A stretch of DNA of 64,000 nt from Arcticibacter sp. (lineage in GTDB: Bacteria; Bacteroidota; Bacteroidia; 2-12-FULL-35-15): assembly GCA_021155045.1 (NCBI GenBank), contig JAJNQB010000014.1:1-64000 (forward strand). Reading direction: 5' to 3'. Below, piece by piece: positions 1 to 12,000 of the stretch. The notes beneath the pieces were generated by a model that searched no databases, was not told where the DNA came from, and worked only from the letters and a program-made list of their open reading frames with translations. A program made the position numbers and the translations under genes. Within the stretch, counting starts at the first letter, position 1, and each line of letters begins with the position of its first letter.

Positions 1-2463
1 GCTGGCGGTTGGATTTGGGATATTGGTTGCACTTAATCCTGTAGCGGGCGACCATAAATACGTATTACCTGCTGCTACTGGTGATGCATTTAATACCATA
101 TTGCCACCATAGCATATTGTATCATCTACGCCTGCGTTAACAGGCAAATTTGCATTAACAGTGATTGTATAATTGCTAGGAGTACCAACACAACTATTTA
201 CAGTTGGTGTAACGGTTATTGTTCCAGAAATTGCACTTCCAGTTCCATTGGTAGCATTGAATGCTGGAACATTTCCTACACCACTTGCTCCAACACCAAT
301 TCCAGTATTTGAATTTGTCCATGCAAATGTACCTCCTGCTGGTGTACTTGTAAAGTTGGTTGCTGCAACATTATTTCCAGCACAAACTGTAATATTTGCA
401 GGAACAGTAACTGTTGGAGTAGGGTTTACAGTAATCGTATAATTACTAGGAGTACCAGGACAACCATTTACTGTTGGTGTAACTGTTATTGTAGCTGTGA
501 TAGCAGTAGCTCCAGCATTTGTTGCCGTAAATGCTGTAATATTACCTACGCCATTAGCTGCTAAACCTATTGCTGTATTGGAATTTGTCCAAGCGAAAGT
601 TCCTCCTGCTGGTGTGCTTGTAAAGTTGGTTGCTGCAACATTGCCTCCATTACAAACAGTAATATTTGCAGGTACTGTTACTGTTGGTGTTGGATTTACA
701 GTAATTGTATAAGAATTGGTTGGACCAACACATCCTGCCAAGGTAGGCGTAACGGTAATAGTTGCAGTTATTGGTGTGGTTCCAGCATTTGTAGCCGTAA
801 ATGTAGGAACGTTATTTAAACCATTTGCTCCTAAACCTATTGCTGTATTGGAATTGGTCCATGTATATGTAGCACCAGCTGGAGTACTTGTAAAATTAGT
901 TGCCGGCACATTTCCTCCATTACAAACAGTAATATTTGCTGGAACAGTAACAGTTGGCTGTGGATTTATTGTAACAGTTACAGTTGATGTATTTGAACAA
1001 CCTGCCGAAGTTGCAGTTACCGTATATGTACCTGCTGCTGCTGCTGTAACACCAACAATACTTGGATTTTGAATAGCAGAAGAAAATGAATTTGGTCCCA
1101 CCCAAGAATAAGTAGCTCCTCCAACTGTATTTGCTGCTGTTAAGTTTAATGTTCCACCAACGCAAACAGGGCTATTACTTCCTGCTGTTGGAACAGGTAT
1201 TGATCCAGCTCCCCCTACAGTTACTGTATTGGTTACAATACAATTTATTGCGGTATAATTTAGTGAAACAGTATAAGTGCCAGGTGCGAGTCCTGTTGCA
1301 GTTTGAGTTGTTTGACCTCCTGGAGCCCAAGAATAGGTTACTGCACCAGCACCCACAGGAGTAGCAGTTGCTGTACCATCATTTCCTGCACAAGTAGCAG
1401 CTACGGAAGACATTGTTGGAGGGCAACATGAACCTACTGCATTAAAAACAGTTGCAGGGTCATCCAAACATCCAGCATTATTCCAAGAACCAGTTTCTCC
1501 ATCTCCACTTGTATTTATTGTAACAGATAAATTTGAACCTGGATTACAAGCAGCTGCTGTTGTTATGCTAAAACAAAATCTCCAATTGGCAGCATTAATT
1601 GCTCCTTGACAATTATCACCAAAATTGTTTCCAGGATTATTCTGTCCTGCTACGGTCTCAAAATAAAACCCTGGACCAAAAGGCACGCCTGTAGCAGTTC
1701 CTGTACACCCTCCTGGATAATACGCCCAATAGCCCGTTCCTTGACATGAAGGAGGAGGAGTTGTTGTTAAACTTGCTAAATTCCAACCTGAACCAAAAGC
1801 TAATTGAACACCATGCAACCAATTAGTATTTACTTGAGTATATTGATTTACTTTATAACAAAAAGTAACTGTTTGCCCTGGCAAATACATTCCATTAACA
1901 GGTAATGGTGTTACAGTTAAAACAGAAGCATTTAAACAATCATTGCAATCTCTATTGTTTCTTATTGAAAAATTAAATGTGCCCGTTTGCCCAGTATTTC
2001 CACTAACCTGAACGTAATATTGAGTACCTGGAACCATTTGTTCAACGGTAAGTGTTACTGTTCCTCCTGTTCCAACAGCACATCCACCTACACCTCCACC
2101 CAAAGAACCGCATGTACCAGAATAAAATGCAACATTAGGGTTTGCAAAAGTTGCACCTGTAATTGAAATTACGCATTGATAACCACTAGCTGTAAATGTG
2201 TACCAAACATCATTTGCAGGAACACCCATATTTGGTCCTCCAGCACCAGAACATCCTGGTTGATATAGATAAGGGCTTGCAGGTGTTGCTCCTACTAATG
2301 TTCCTGCCACGTTCACAGTAGCACCAGTTCCTGCTCCAGGACAAGCTGGAGCTGCAGGTAGTGTCCCTAAATTTTGGGCTGTAGCACAATCATCTCCTTG
2401 AGCATAAACTTGAAAAGACGATACAATAAAAAATAATATTAGCGATAATAATTTTGTTTTCAT
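1..2463 (-). CDS. Giant secreted repeat protein, 3' end beyond window (partial)
   Basis: The frame is open from the ATG at 2463 to the left edge, giving 821 codons with no stop. The first 22 residues are a signal peptide (MKTKLLSLILFFIVSSFQVY, then AQ). An N-terminal beta-rich domain (about residues 25-165) has the 'DVWYTFTA...FYSGTCGS' pattern of Bacteroidota surface proteins. A Cys-rich stretch follows, and then repeated Ig/PKD-like modules with the recurring pattern TPTVN..PGTPSNYTITVN. The last visible residues (WSPATGLSATNIPNPTAS) are an Ig-like motif common in these proteins. It is probably an outer-surface protein exported by T9SS, with its sorting domain outside the window; that part is inference. 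It lies co-directional with two similar giants downstream in coordinate order. Confidence 0.85.
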   Translation of the reverse strand, partial: MKTKLLSLILFFIVSSFQVYAQGDDCATAQNLGTLPAAPACPGAGTGATVNVAGTLVGATPASPYLYQPGCSGAGGPNMGVPANDVWYTFTASGYQCVISITGATFANPNVAFYSGTCGSLGGGVGGCAVGTGGTVTLTVEQMVPGTQYYVQVSGNTGQTGTFNFSIRNNRDCNDCLNASVLTVTPLPVNGMYLPGQTVTFCYKVNQYTQVNTNWLHGVQLAFGSGWNLASLTTTPPPSCQGTGYWAYYPGGCTGTATGVPFGPGFYFETVAGQNNPGNNFGDNCQGAINAANWRFCFSITTAAACNPGSNLSVTINTSGDGETGSWNNAGCLDDPATVFNAVGSCCPPTMSSVAATCAGNDGTATATPVGAGAVTYSWAPGGQTTQTATGLAPGTYTVSLNYTAINCIVTNTVTVGGAGSIPVPTAGSNSPVCVGGTLNLTAANTVGGATYSWVGPNSFSSAIQNPSIVGVTAAAAGTYTVTATSAGCSNTSTVTVTINPQPTVTVPANITVCNGGNVPATNFTSTPAGATYTWTNSNTAIGLGANGLNNVPTFTATNAGTTPITATITVTPTLAGCVGPTNSYTITVNPTPTVTVPANITVCNGGNVAATNFTSTPAGGTFAWTNSNTAIGLAANGVGNITAFTATNAGATAITATITVTPTVNGCPGTPSNYTITVNPTPTVTVPANITVCAGNNVAATNFTSTPAGGTFAWTNSNTGIGVGASGVGNVPAFNATNGTGSAISGTITVTPTVNSCVGTPSNYTITVNANLPVNAGVDDTICYGGNMVLNASPVAAGNTYLWSPATGLSATNIPNPTAS

Positions 2464-2493
2464 TTGAGAGAGAGATGATATTAAAAATACTTA

Positions 2494-2874
2494 TTAATAA
2501 TGTTTTCCTGACGAAGTATGTTGTTCAAGAATAAAATTATTTGCACCTAAAACAAATAAAGGAACTTGTCTAGTTGATGAAAAAGATTCAGGATAATCAG
2601 TTGCATTAATATTTTTACCACTTGCAATTAATTCGTTTGCTGAATACAATTCAATTTTTACACCTGTATCAAATATGATAATATTTCGATTATTTCTTAG
2701 CCTATGGTATTTAAAATTAGCGGAATTCATAGCGTCTATATACGGCTGTATATTTGTTACGCTACCATTATCAATTATTTTATAAGTTATATTGTTTTCT
2801 TCTTGAGCTTTTACCATAAAAGTAAATCCGATAAAAACAAAAACTATAATTGGTTTTAATAATTTATTTTTCAT
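2494..2874 (-). CDS. Small secreted hypothetical protein
   Basis: A 126-residue protein with a clear signal peptide (hydrophobic residues 7-21, cleavage probably after VKAQ at 24). The mature part has no motif I recognise. It contains short alternating hydrophobic segments and ends Gly-Lys-His-Tyr. It sits between two giant adhesin genes on the same strand, with only 30 bp to the downstream adhesin start at 2463. It may be co-transcribed with that gene and act in the same envelope process, but no function can be assigned. Confidence 0.65.
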   Translation of the reverse strand: MKNKLLKPIIVFVFIGFTFMVKAQEENNITYKIIDNGSVTNIQPYIDAMNSANFKYHRLRNNRNIIIFDTGVKIELYSANELIASGKNINATDYPESFSSTRQVPLFVLGANNFILEQHTSSGKHY

Positions 2875-3032
2875 TTTCTTCTAAACATTAATTAATTTAT
2901 TCTTTCCTATTAAATTTTTCTTTTAAAAGTTGGGTAAAGTTAGCCTTTACAATAAAAAAAACAAGAAGTCTTTGCAAAATCAGATGCAAATAATAGAGTA
3001 ATAGTTGCATCCCTGAATAAAGAGTATCAAAT

Positions 3033-3060
3033 AAAAAAGGGAGCAAATGCTCCCTTTTTT
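3033..3060. terminator. Rho-independent terminator (bidirectional)
   Basis: A perfect hairpin (gggagc, loop aaat, gctccc) flanked by A6 on the left and T6 on the right. It lies immediately after the stop of the 3028-residue adhesin gene, so on the minus strand it is that gene's terminator. Confidence 0.85.
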
Positions 3061-3061
3061 A

Positions 3062-6000
3062 TTATTTAACAAGTGTTACATGACCTATATACTCATGATT
3101 ATTTCCTTTAAAGTCTTTTGTTTTGACTTTCCAAACATAAACATCTATCTGTGCTACTTTATTTCCTCCGTTAGCTTTTCCGTCCCAACCTTTGTTTATA
3201 TCGTTTGTTTTATAAATTTGATTACCCCAACGGTCATAGATAGTCATCTCAAAATTATTAGGGTCTATGCCAATTCCTTTAGGCATAAAATAATCATTAT
3301 TTCCATCATTATTTAATGGGGTAAATGCATTAGGCGCATAAATTACATATTCTGGTTGTATTTCAATTATTTGAATTGCTGTATCTCTACAACCAAAAGC
3401 ATTTGCTATAATTAACTGAACACTATAAAAACCACTATCTGCATAAGTATAAGCTGGGTTTTGTAGCGTTGAAGAATCAGAAGAGTTAAAAGGTACTCCA
3501 AAATCCCAATTCCATGAAATAGCTCCTAACGATTGATCTGTAAAATTAACTGTAGGATTAGTTGTAGTGGCAGGTTGTGGGTTTGCAGTAAATGCAGCTA
3601 CAGGAGTTGGATACACATCAATATAACTTGTATTAGTAATTGATGAAGAACATCCTTGTGCCGTAGTGGTTGTTAATGTTACATTGTAACTTCCTGGTGT
3701 AACATAAGTATGTGTTACAGGAGTTCCTGTTTGGGTTGCTGTTCCATCTCCAAAATTCCAAACATAATTTGTTCCAATGTTGCTAAGTGCAGTAAATACA
3801 ACAGTGAAATCTTCACATCCAGCGGTATCGGGGACTGACATAAATGAAACTGCTAAAGGATAAATTGTAACCGTAGCAGTATCAGTAGCTGGAGGGGAAC
3901 AATTATCACTTGCTGTAACAATATAATTCATTGGGTTTTGATTAATTGTTGGTGATACTGTTTGTGATTGACCAGTAAATGCATTGCTCCAAGTATAAGT
4001 GTAAGGACCTCCTGTTCCTCCTGAGGCATTCGCTGAAATGACAACACTACTTCCATCGCAAACAGTAACATCAGTAGCTATAACATTTACAGGAGGATGA
4101 ACATAAACTGTTGTTGTTGTTGTTGGAGATAAACAGCCATTATTATCAACTGCGTAAACGGTATATGTACTTGTAGTAACAGGATTTACAGTGTGTGGTC
4201 CAGCTGTATTCGGAATAGTGCTTGGATTCCAAGTATAGGTATAACCTGGTGTTCCTCCATAACCAGCAGCATAAATTTGCGTTAATTGTCCGATACAAAT
4301 AGTGTCTGTAGGACCTGCAATAATTGAAACTGGTGCTGGCTGAGTAATTGTTACAGTTCCTGTAGCTGTACAATTGTTTGCATCTCTAATAATTACTTGA
4401 TAAGTACCTGCTGGTAATGCAGAAGCGGTTTGAGTTGTTTGTGCTCCTGGGTCATTCCACAAATAGGAATAAGCAGGCTGCCCGCCAAAAGGAACAACAG
4501 TAGCAGTTCCTAAAGATGTTCCATTACAAGTTGGTGGTGTGAAAGTAATGGTACTCACAGTTGGACCGGCAATATTTGTAATAGTTACAGAGGCTGTTGC
4601 AACACAACCTACATTATCAGTAACAGTAACACTATAGTTTCCTGCAGCCACACTATTTATTACAGATGAAGGCGTGCTTGTTGGAGTCCAGAAATATGTA
4701 TAACCTGGTGTTCCTCCAGATACATTCACACTTGCTCCTCCGTTGGCTAATCCACAAGTACTTGAAACTGTATTTGTAACTAAGTTTAATGCTGAAGGTT
4801 GGAAAATATCAATTGTTGTTGTTCTTGTACAACCATTTGCATCTGTTACCAATACTTGGTAAGCACCTGCCACTAAATTTGTAACAGAAGGACTTGAACC
4901 AACATTTGGTGTCCACTGATAAGTATAACCTGGAGTTCCTCCTGAAGCACTAATCGTAATTGCTCCATTATTTCCTCCATTACATGTTACGTTAATTGAA
5001 GATACCAATGCAATATTAATTACAGTTGGAGAAGTTACAGTAGTATTACTTTGAGTAGTACAACCATTTGCATCTGTAATTGTAACGGTATATCCTTGCG
5101 CACATAATCCTGTTGCATTAGGAGTTGTTTGTGTTGCTGGGTCATTCCATAAATAAGTATAAGGAATTGTTCCGCCTCCTGCTAATACATTTGCACTACC
5201 ATTACATGATAATGCACAAGAAGTATTTGTGGTTCCCGTTATTGCAGAAACTAAAGTAGCTGGTTCATTTATGGTAACATTTGCTGAACCTGTACAACCA
5301 GCACCATCTATTACAACTAATGAATAAATTCCACCAGAAAGATTATTAGCAAATAAAGTTGTTTGGCTACTTGGCGTCCAATTTAAACTATAAGGTAAAG
5401 TTCCTCCAGAAATATTTCCTTGAGCACTACCATTTGCTAAACCAGCACAGGTAACATTTGAACTTACTGGAATTGTAACAACAGGCGCTCCATTATCATT
5501 TACGTTGGCAACATTTGTAACACTACAACCGTTAGCATCGGTAATTGAAATTGTATATGCACCAGCATTTAAACTATTAGCACAACTTGCTGTTTGTGAA
5601 GAAGGGTCATTCCAAGAATAAGCAAAAGGAGGCACTCCACCTGTTACTTGTGCACATGCACTACCATTTGCAACGCCACAATTTGAATTAATAGTTGTGG
5701 TTGTAACACCTAAAACAGTAGGCTCTGTAACAACTACTGACGTATTAACAGAACAACCCATATTATCTGTTACTGTTAGGTTGTGTACTCCTGCACAAAG
5801 ATTTAATGCAGTTGGAGTTGTTTGTAATGATGGTGTCCACAAGAAAGTGTAAGGTCCTGTTCCACCCGTATAAACAGCTGTTGCTTGTGCATCACACATA
5901 CCATTACATGTAACATTTGTATTTGATATTGTAGCAACTAAAGCTGCAGGTTGAGTAATATTAACCGTAGTTGTTGCAAAACAACCATTTGCATCTGTAA

Positions 6001-9000
6001 CGGTAACGGTATAAGTTGCAGCACACAAATTATTTACATTAGAACCAGCAGTATTTCCTGGCATCCAATTATAAGAGAATGGAGCAGTACCTCCGGTAAC
6101 GGTTGCTTGAGCAAAACCATCACAAGCACCAAAACAAGAAACATTTCCAGATGTAACTATTGAAGCTAACATTGAACTTGGAGCATTTACAGTTGCTATT
6201 GCTGTAGTTGAACAGCCACCTGCATCCGTAACGGTTACAGTAAATGTTCCACCACAAAGTCCAGTTGCTGTTTGAGTTGTTTGAGCATTTATATCAGACC
6301 ACAAATAAGTGAACGGACCTGTACCTGAGGTTGCATTTGCTGTTGCTGTTCCATTACATAAACCACTACAAGTAACATTTGTAGAAGTAGTTGATGCAGT
6401 TACTGGAGGAGGTTGAGTTAATATTATTGGTTTAAATACTGTACATCCATTTGCATCAGTAACTAATAAAGTATAAGTTCCTGCGCATAAATTTGTAATA
6501 TTAGGTGTAGTTGCTCCACCTGGACTCCAAGAATAAGTGTAAGGAGAGGTTCCTCCCACAGGTGTGCTTGTAATACTTCCATTACACATTCCGTTACATG
6601 TAGGATTAGTGCCAACTAAACTCACGTCTAATAAAAGAGGTTCAGTAATTGTCGCAGAAATACTTGCTATACAACCATTCATATCTGTTGCATTTACGGT
6701 ATAAGTTCCTGCTGTTAAGTTGGTAGCAGTTGGCAATGTTTGTCCATTTGTCCAAACAAAAGTATAAGGCGAAGTTCCTCCGCTTACGGTTACCGTTGCT
6801 GAACCATTATTACCACCGTTACAAGAAACATTGTTTGTACTAAAAATAGTTGCTACTGGACCAGCCAAGTTTGAAATAGTAGCTGAAATAGTTTGAGAAC
6901 AACCATTAGCATCAGTAACTGTACAAGCATAGGTATTTGCCGCCAAACCTACTGCAGTAGCAGTAGTTTGAACTGGTGTAGTATTCCATGCATAAGTATA
7001 TGGACCAGTTCCTCCTGCTACATTTACTGTAGCGCTACCATTTGCTAAGTTACAATTTGCATCCACATGAACTTCACTTAAAGTCATTCCTGTAGGTTGT
7101 GTAACTGTTGTGAATGCTGTACGAGTACAACCGTTTGCATCCGTAATTACAACAGTATATGTTCCAGCTGTAAGATTGTTAATAGATTGAGTGGTAAATC
7201 CACCCGGAGTCCATAAATATGAATATCCTGCTGTTCCGCCAGTAGGGTTTACAGTAAGTATTCCATTATTACCATTAAAACAAGAAACAGGAGTCATTGA
7301 GAATGTACTCCCTAAAACTGTAGGTTGAGTAATAACAGTATTCGCAGAAGAAATACATCCATTTCCATCAGTTACTGTTACAGTAAATGAACCTGCAGAT
7401 AAATTCGTTGCAGTAACTGTAGTCTGTGATGTTGGATTCCAAGCATACGTGAAAGGAGGTGTAGAACCAGCTCCCATAGATACTGTTGCTGAACCATTAT
7501 TTCCTCCAGCACATGACACATTTGTACTTGAAGAAATTGTGGCTGTTCCGCCTGTATTAGCACCTACACTTACAAGAGCTGTTTGAGAACAACCATTTGC
7601 ATCCGTTACAATTACAGAATAATTGCCAGCAGGAATATTACTTGCAGTAGCACTCGTTTGACCCCCTGGTGTCCAAGAATAAGTATAATTAGGTGTAGCA
7701 CCGCTAGCAGTTACAGTAGCAGAACCATTTGACGCAGTACAAATTGCATTCACAGAAGATGTTGCCAACACCAAAGCTGTCGGTTGGGTAATTGTTACTG
7801 CAACATTGACTGTACAGTTGTTTGCGTCTCTTATTGTAACAGTATGAGGTCCTGCTGTTAATGAACTAAATGTTGCACTTGCACCAAATGCTCCACCATC
7901 AATCGAGTAAGTATAACCAGTTGTTCCACCTGATGCAGAAACCGTAACACTACCATTGTTACCTCCAAAACAACTTACATTTGTTTGTGCTGTTATCACT
8001 CCAGCTAACACTGTTGGTTGAGTGATTGTTACTGGAACTGCTAAAGTACAACCATTTGCATCTCTTGCTGTGACTGTATATGTTCCAGCAGATAAAGTCC
8101 CAAAAGTTCCACTACCTCCAAATGCTCCGCCATTAAATGAATAACTATATGGAGCAGTTGACCCACTCGCTGTTACAGTTACACTTCCATTGTTTCCGCC
8201 ATTACAACTTACATTTGTTTGTGCGGTAATACTCGCAACCAATCCACTTAAATCTGTTACAACTGCTGTTGTAGAAAACTGACAACCATTTGCATCTTGC
8301 ACAATTACGGGATATGTATTTGCAACCAATCCAGTATAGCTGGTTGTTGAAGTAAACGGACTACCATTTACTGAATAGGTGTAAGGAGCTGTTCCGCCTG
8401 TTACTGCACCTAGTGTAATTGAACCATTTGCACCTCCACAGGTAGAACTTGTTGTATTTCTAACTATTGCTGTTGGACCTGCAGTATTTGTTATTACTGG
8501 GTTTATAGTAAATGTACAATTGTTTGCATCTTGAACAGTTATTGTATAAGTGCCCGCTGTTAATCCTGTATAATTTGTTGTTGAAGTAAAACTGCCTCCA
8601 TTAAATGAATAAAGATATGGGGAAGTTCCACCCGTAGTTGCACCCACATTTATTGCACCATTTGCATTTCCACAAGTTGAATTAACAACTGAACTTGCTA
8701 ATGCAGTTGGTCCTGGTGTGTTTACAACAATTGGATTAACTGTAAATGTACAATTGTTTGCATCACGAACAGTTACTGTATACGTTCCTGCAGCTAATCC
8801 AGTATAATTTGTTGTTGAACCAAAAGCTCCTCCATTAAATGAATAAACATAAGGAGATGTTCCGCCTGTGGTTGCTCCTATTGTTATTGTTCCGTTACTT
8901 AATCCACACGTTGAATTTGTTGTGCTTGTGGCTTGTGCTGTTGGTCCTGGTGTATTTACAACTGTTGCTGATGTTGTAAACGTACAGTTGTTTGCATCAC

Positions 9001-12000
9001 GAACAACAACCGTGTATGTGCCTGCTCCAAAACCTGTATAACTTGTAGTCGTAGTAAAAGCGCTACCATTCACTGAATACGTATAAGCTGGCGCACCGCC
9101 TGTTACAGCACCTAAATTGATTACACCATTATTATTTCCACAAGTAGAATTTACAGTATTTACAACTAATGCTGTTGGTCCTGGAATATTATTTACGGTA
9201 ACAGTTGTAGTATATGTACAACCATTGTTATCTCTTACAGAAACATTATATGTTCCTGCCGCAACACCAGTATAATTAGTTGTACCAGAGAATGCTCCTC
9301 CATTAAATGAATAAGTATAAGGCGCTGTTCCGCCTGTTACTGCACCAATTGTTACAGTTCCATTGCTGGCACCACAACTTGCATTGGTTGAATTCACAAC
9401 CAAATTTGTTGGTGCAGTATTATTATTTACAGTTGCTGTAGTTGAAAATTGGCAACCATTCGCATCGCGAACAATTACAGTATAAGTTCCAGCTGCAAAT
9501 CCTGTATAACTTGTAGTACTAGTAAATGGGGAACCATTTACAGAATACGTATAAGCAGGTACACCGCCAGTTACAGCACCTAAAGTAATTGTTCCATTAC
9601 TAGAACCGCAACTAGAATTACCCGTATTTACTACTATAGCGGTTGGTCCAGAAGAGTTGATAATCGTTGCAGATGTTGTAAACTGACAACCATTAGCATC
9701 ACGAACAATCACAGTATAAGTTCCTGCTGCAAATCCTGTATAAGCAGTAGTAGCAGTAAAAGGACTTCCTGCAACTGAATATGTATAAGGTGCAGTTCCG
9801 CCTGTGGTTGCTCCTATGTTAATATTTCCGTTACTTGCTCCGCAAGTTGAGTTTGTTGTATTCACAACCAAAGCTGTTGGTCCTGCTGAATTAACAACGG
9901 TTACAGAAGTGGTAAACTGACATCCATTTGCATCACGAACAATAACGGTATAAGTTCCTGCTGCAAAACCGGTATAATTTGTAGTGCTTGTAAACGGACT
10001 ACCATTTACAGAATAAGTGTATGGTGCTGTACCACCCGTTGTAGCGCCAATATTAATTTGACCATTACTTGCACCGCAAGTTGAATTTACAGTAGTAGCG
10101 GCTTGTGCAGTTGGTCCTGGTGTATTTATAACTGTTGCAGAAGTTGTAAACTGACAACCGTTTGCATCTCTAACAATCACAGTATATGTACCTGCAGCAA
10201 ATCCTGAATAGCTTGTAGTGCTGGTAAACGGACTACCATTCACAGAATAAGTGTAAGGAGCAGAACCGCCTGTGGTTGCACCAATATTGATAACACCATT
10301 ACTAGCTCCACAAGTTGAATTAACAGTAGTAGTAGCTAAAGCCGTTGGTCCAGGTGATGCTGCAATAGTAACCGTAGTAGTATAGGTACATCCATTTGCA
10401 TCTCTCACAACAATTGTATGCGAACCAGATGCTAAACCAGTATAATTTGTAGTTCCAGAAAAAGCTCCACCATCCACAGAATAAGTATATCCAGGAGTTC
10501 CACCAGTAGGACTACTCAATGTAATTGTTCCATTACTTGCTCCGCAAGTAGTTGCAGTTGGTGTAGCTGTAATACCCGTAGGCATAGGGAATACTGTAAC
10601 TGTGGAAGTAGTTGTTGATGTACATCCTCCAGTTGCAGTGGTTGTATGCGAAATATTATATGTTCCTGCTGCAGGAAAAGTAACTCCAGAAACCGTTCCT
10701 GAAGTTGAAGAAGAAGGTGTTCCTCCAGTAATTGTCCAAGTTTGAGAAGCTACATTTGTTCCTGTATTTGTAAATGTAAATGAGTTTCCTGTAAAACATT
10801 GATTAGCACTCTGTGTATATGTTGACGTTGGTAGAGGATTAATAGTTATTGTAAAAGTGATAGGAGTACCAGTACATGGACCTAATGTTGGAGTTACGGT
10901 AATGGTAGATGAAATTGGAGATCCTGTAGCATTCGTGCCAGTAAAGGCAGGTAAACTGGTAGTTCCACTTGCAGCTAAACCTATAGCTGTGTTAGAGTTT
11001 GTCCAAGTATAAGTGGCTCCTGCAGGCGTAGAAGCAAATGTATTTATTGGGATTAATGTCCCCGCACAAACAGAAATATTCGTTTCAGGTGTAACAACGG
11101 GACGAGGATTAACAGTAACCGTTGTGGTTGATGTACAAGTAGAGCCAGCTGTTGCAGTAACAGTATAAGTATATGTTCCAGCAGGCAAAGCAGCGCCAAC
11201 CCCCGTGGGGTTCTGGGCAGTTGAACTAAACCCGCTTGGTCCAGACCAAGAATAAGTGGCACCAGCCACATTTGTTGCTGTAAGGTTAAATGCAGTTCCT
11301 TGGCATACCGGACCATTATTGCCAGCGGTAACCGTACAGGTGTTACAGGGAGCAGGAGAGGTATATCCTTGAGTTAAAGTACAAGTTGGATCGGCAGAAT
11401 ACGTTGCTGTGATACTGCATGCTCCTCCTGTCGCAGTAATTCCAGGTAATGTATAATTGTACGGACTTGTAAATGGAGGATTAAGAACTATACTTCCACC
11501 ACAAGAACTGCTAATTGTTAGAGTTCCAGTTGTTGGTAAGTTAGTTGCCGTAACGGTACCTGTAACAGAATATTGATTTGTTGCAGGATTACAAGCTCCT
11601 GGGGTAGCTGTTAAGCCTGTCATATTACATAAAATAGCACAGTTTGTTGTTCCATCGGGATTTCCAGGAGCATTACCTGCTGTAGCAGAGATATTGGTTG
11701 GGACATTCGAAAAATTTGTTATCAATAACATATACCATTGTCCAACTACTGCGTTATTTATGTCTACTTGTTCGTTTGCAGCAGTTGAATAACTACAATC
11801 TATACCAGATGTTCCACCTCCCATTATCGCTCCACACATAGCGCCTTGGCTTGCAAATGGACCCCAAATTATAAAATCGATATCTACATTTGCACTATTA
11901 GATAAATTAATCATAATATTTCCTGCTGTAGCAATATTCAAATAGTACCAAGCTGGATTGGGTTGTGAGCCTAAACAGCCATAATTAGGACCGGCTGGAG

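Noticed and set aside
173..1364. Several open frames on the plus strand across 173-1364 (Val/Pro/Thr-rich translations)
   Set aside because: They are antisense to the repeat-rich adhesin gene at 1-2463; the low-complexity Thr/Val codons open the opposite strand. The minus frame has the signal peptide and domain logic.
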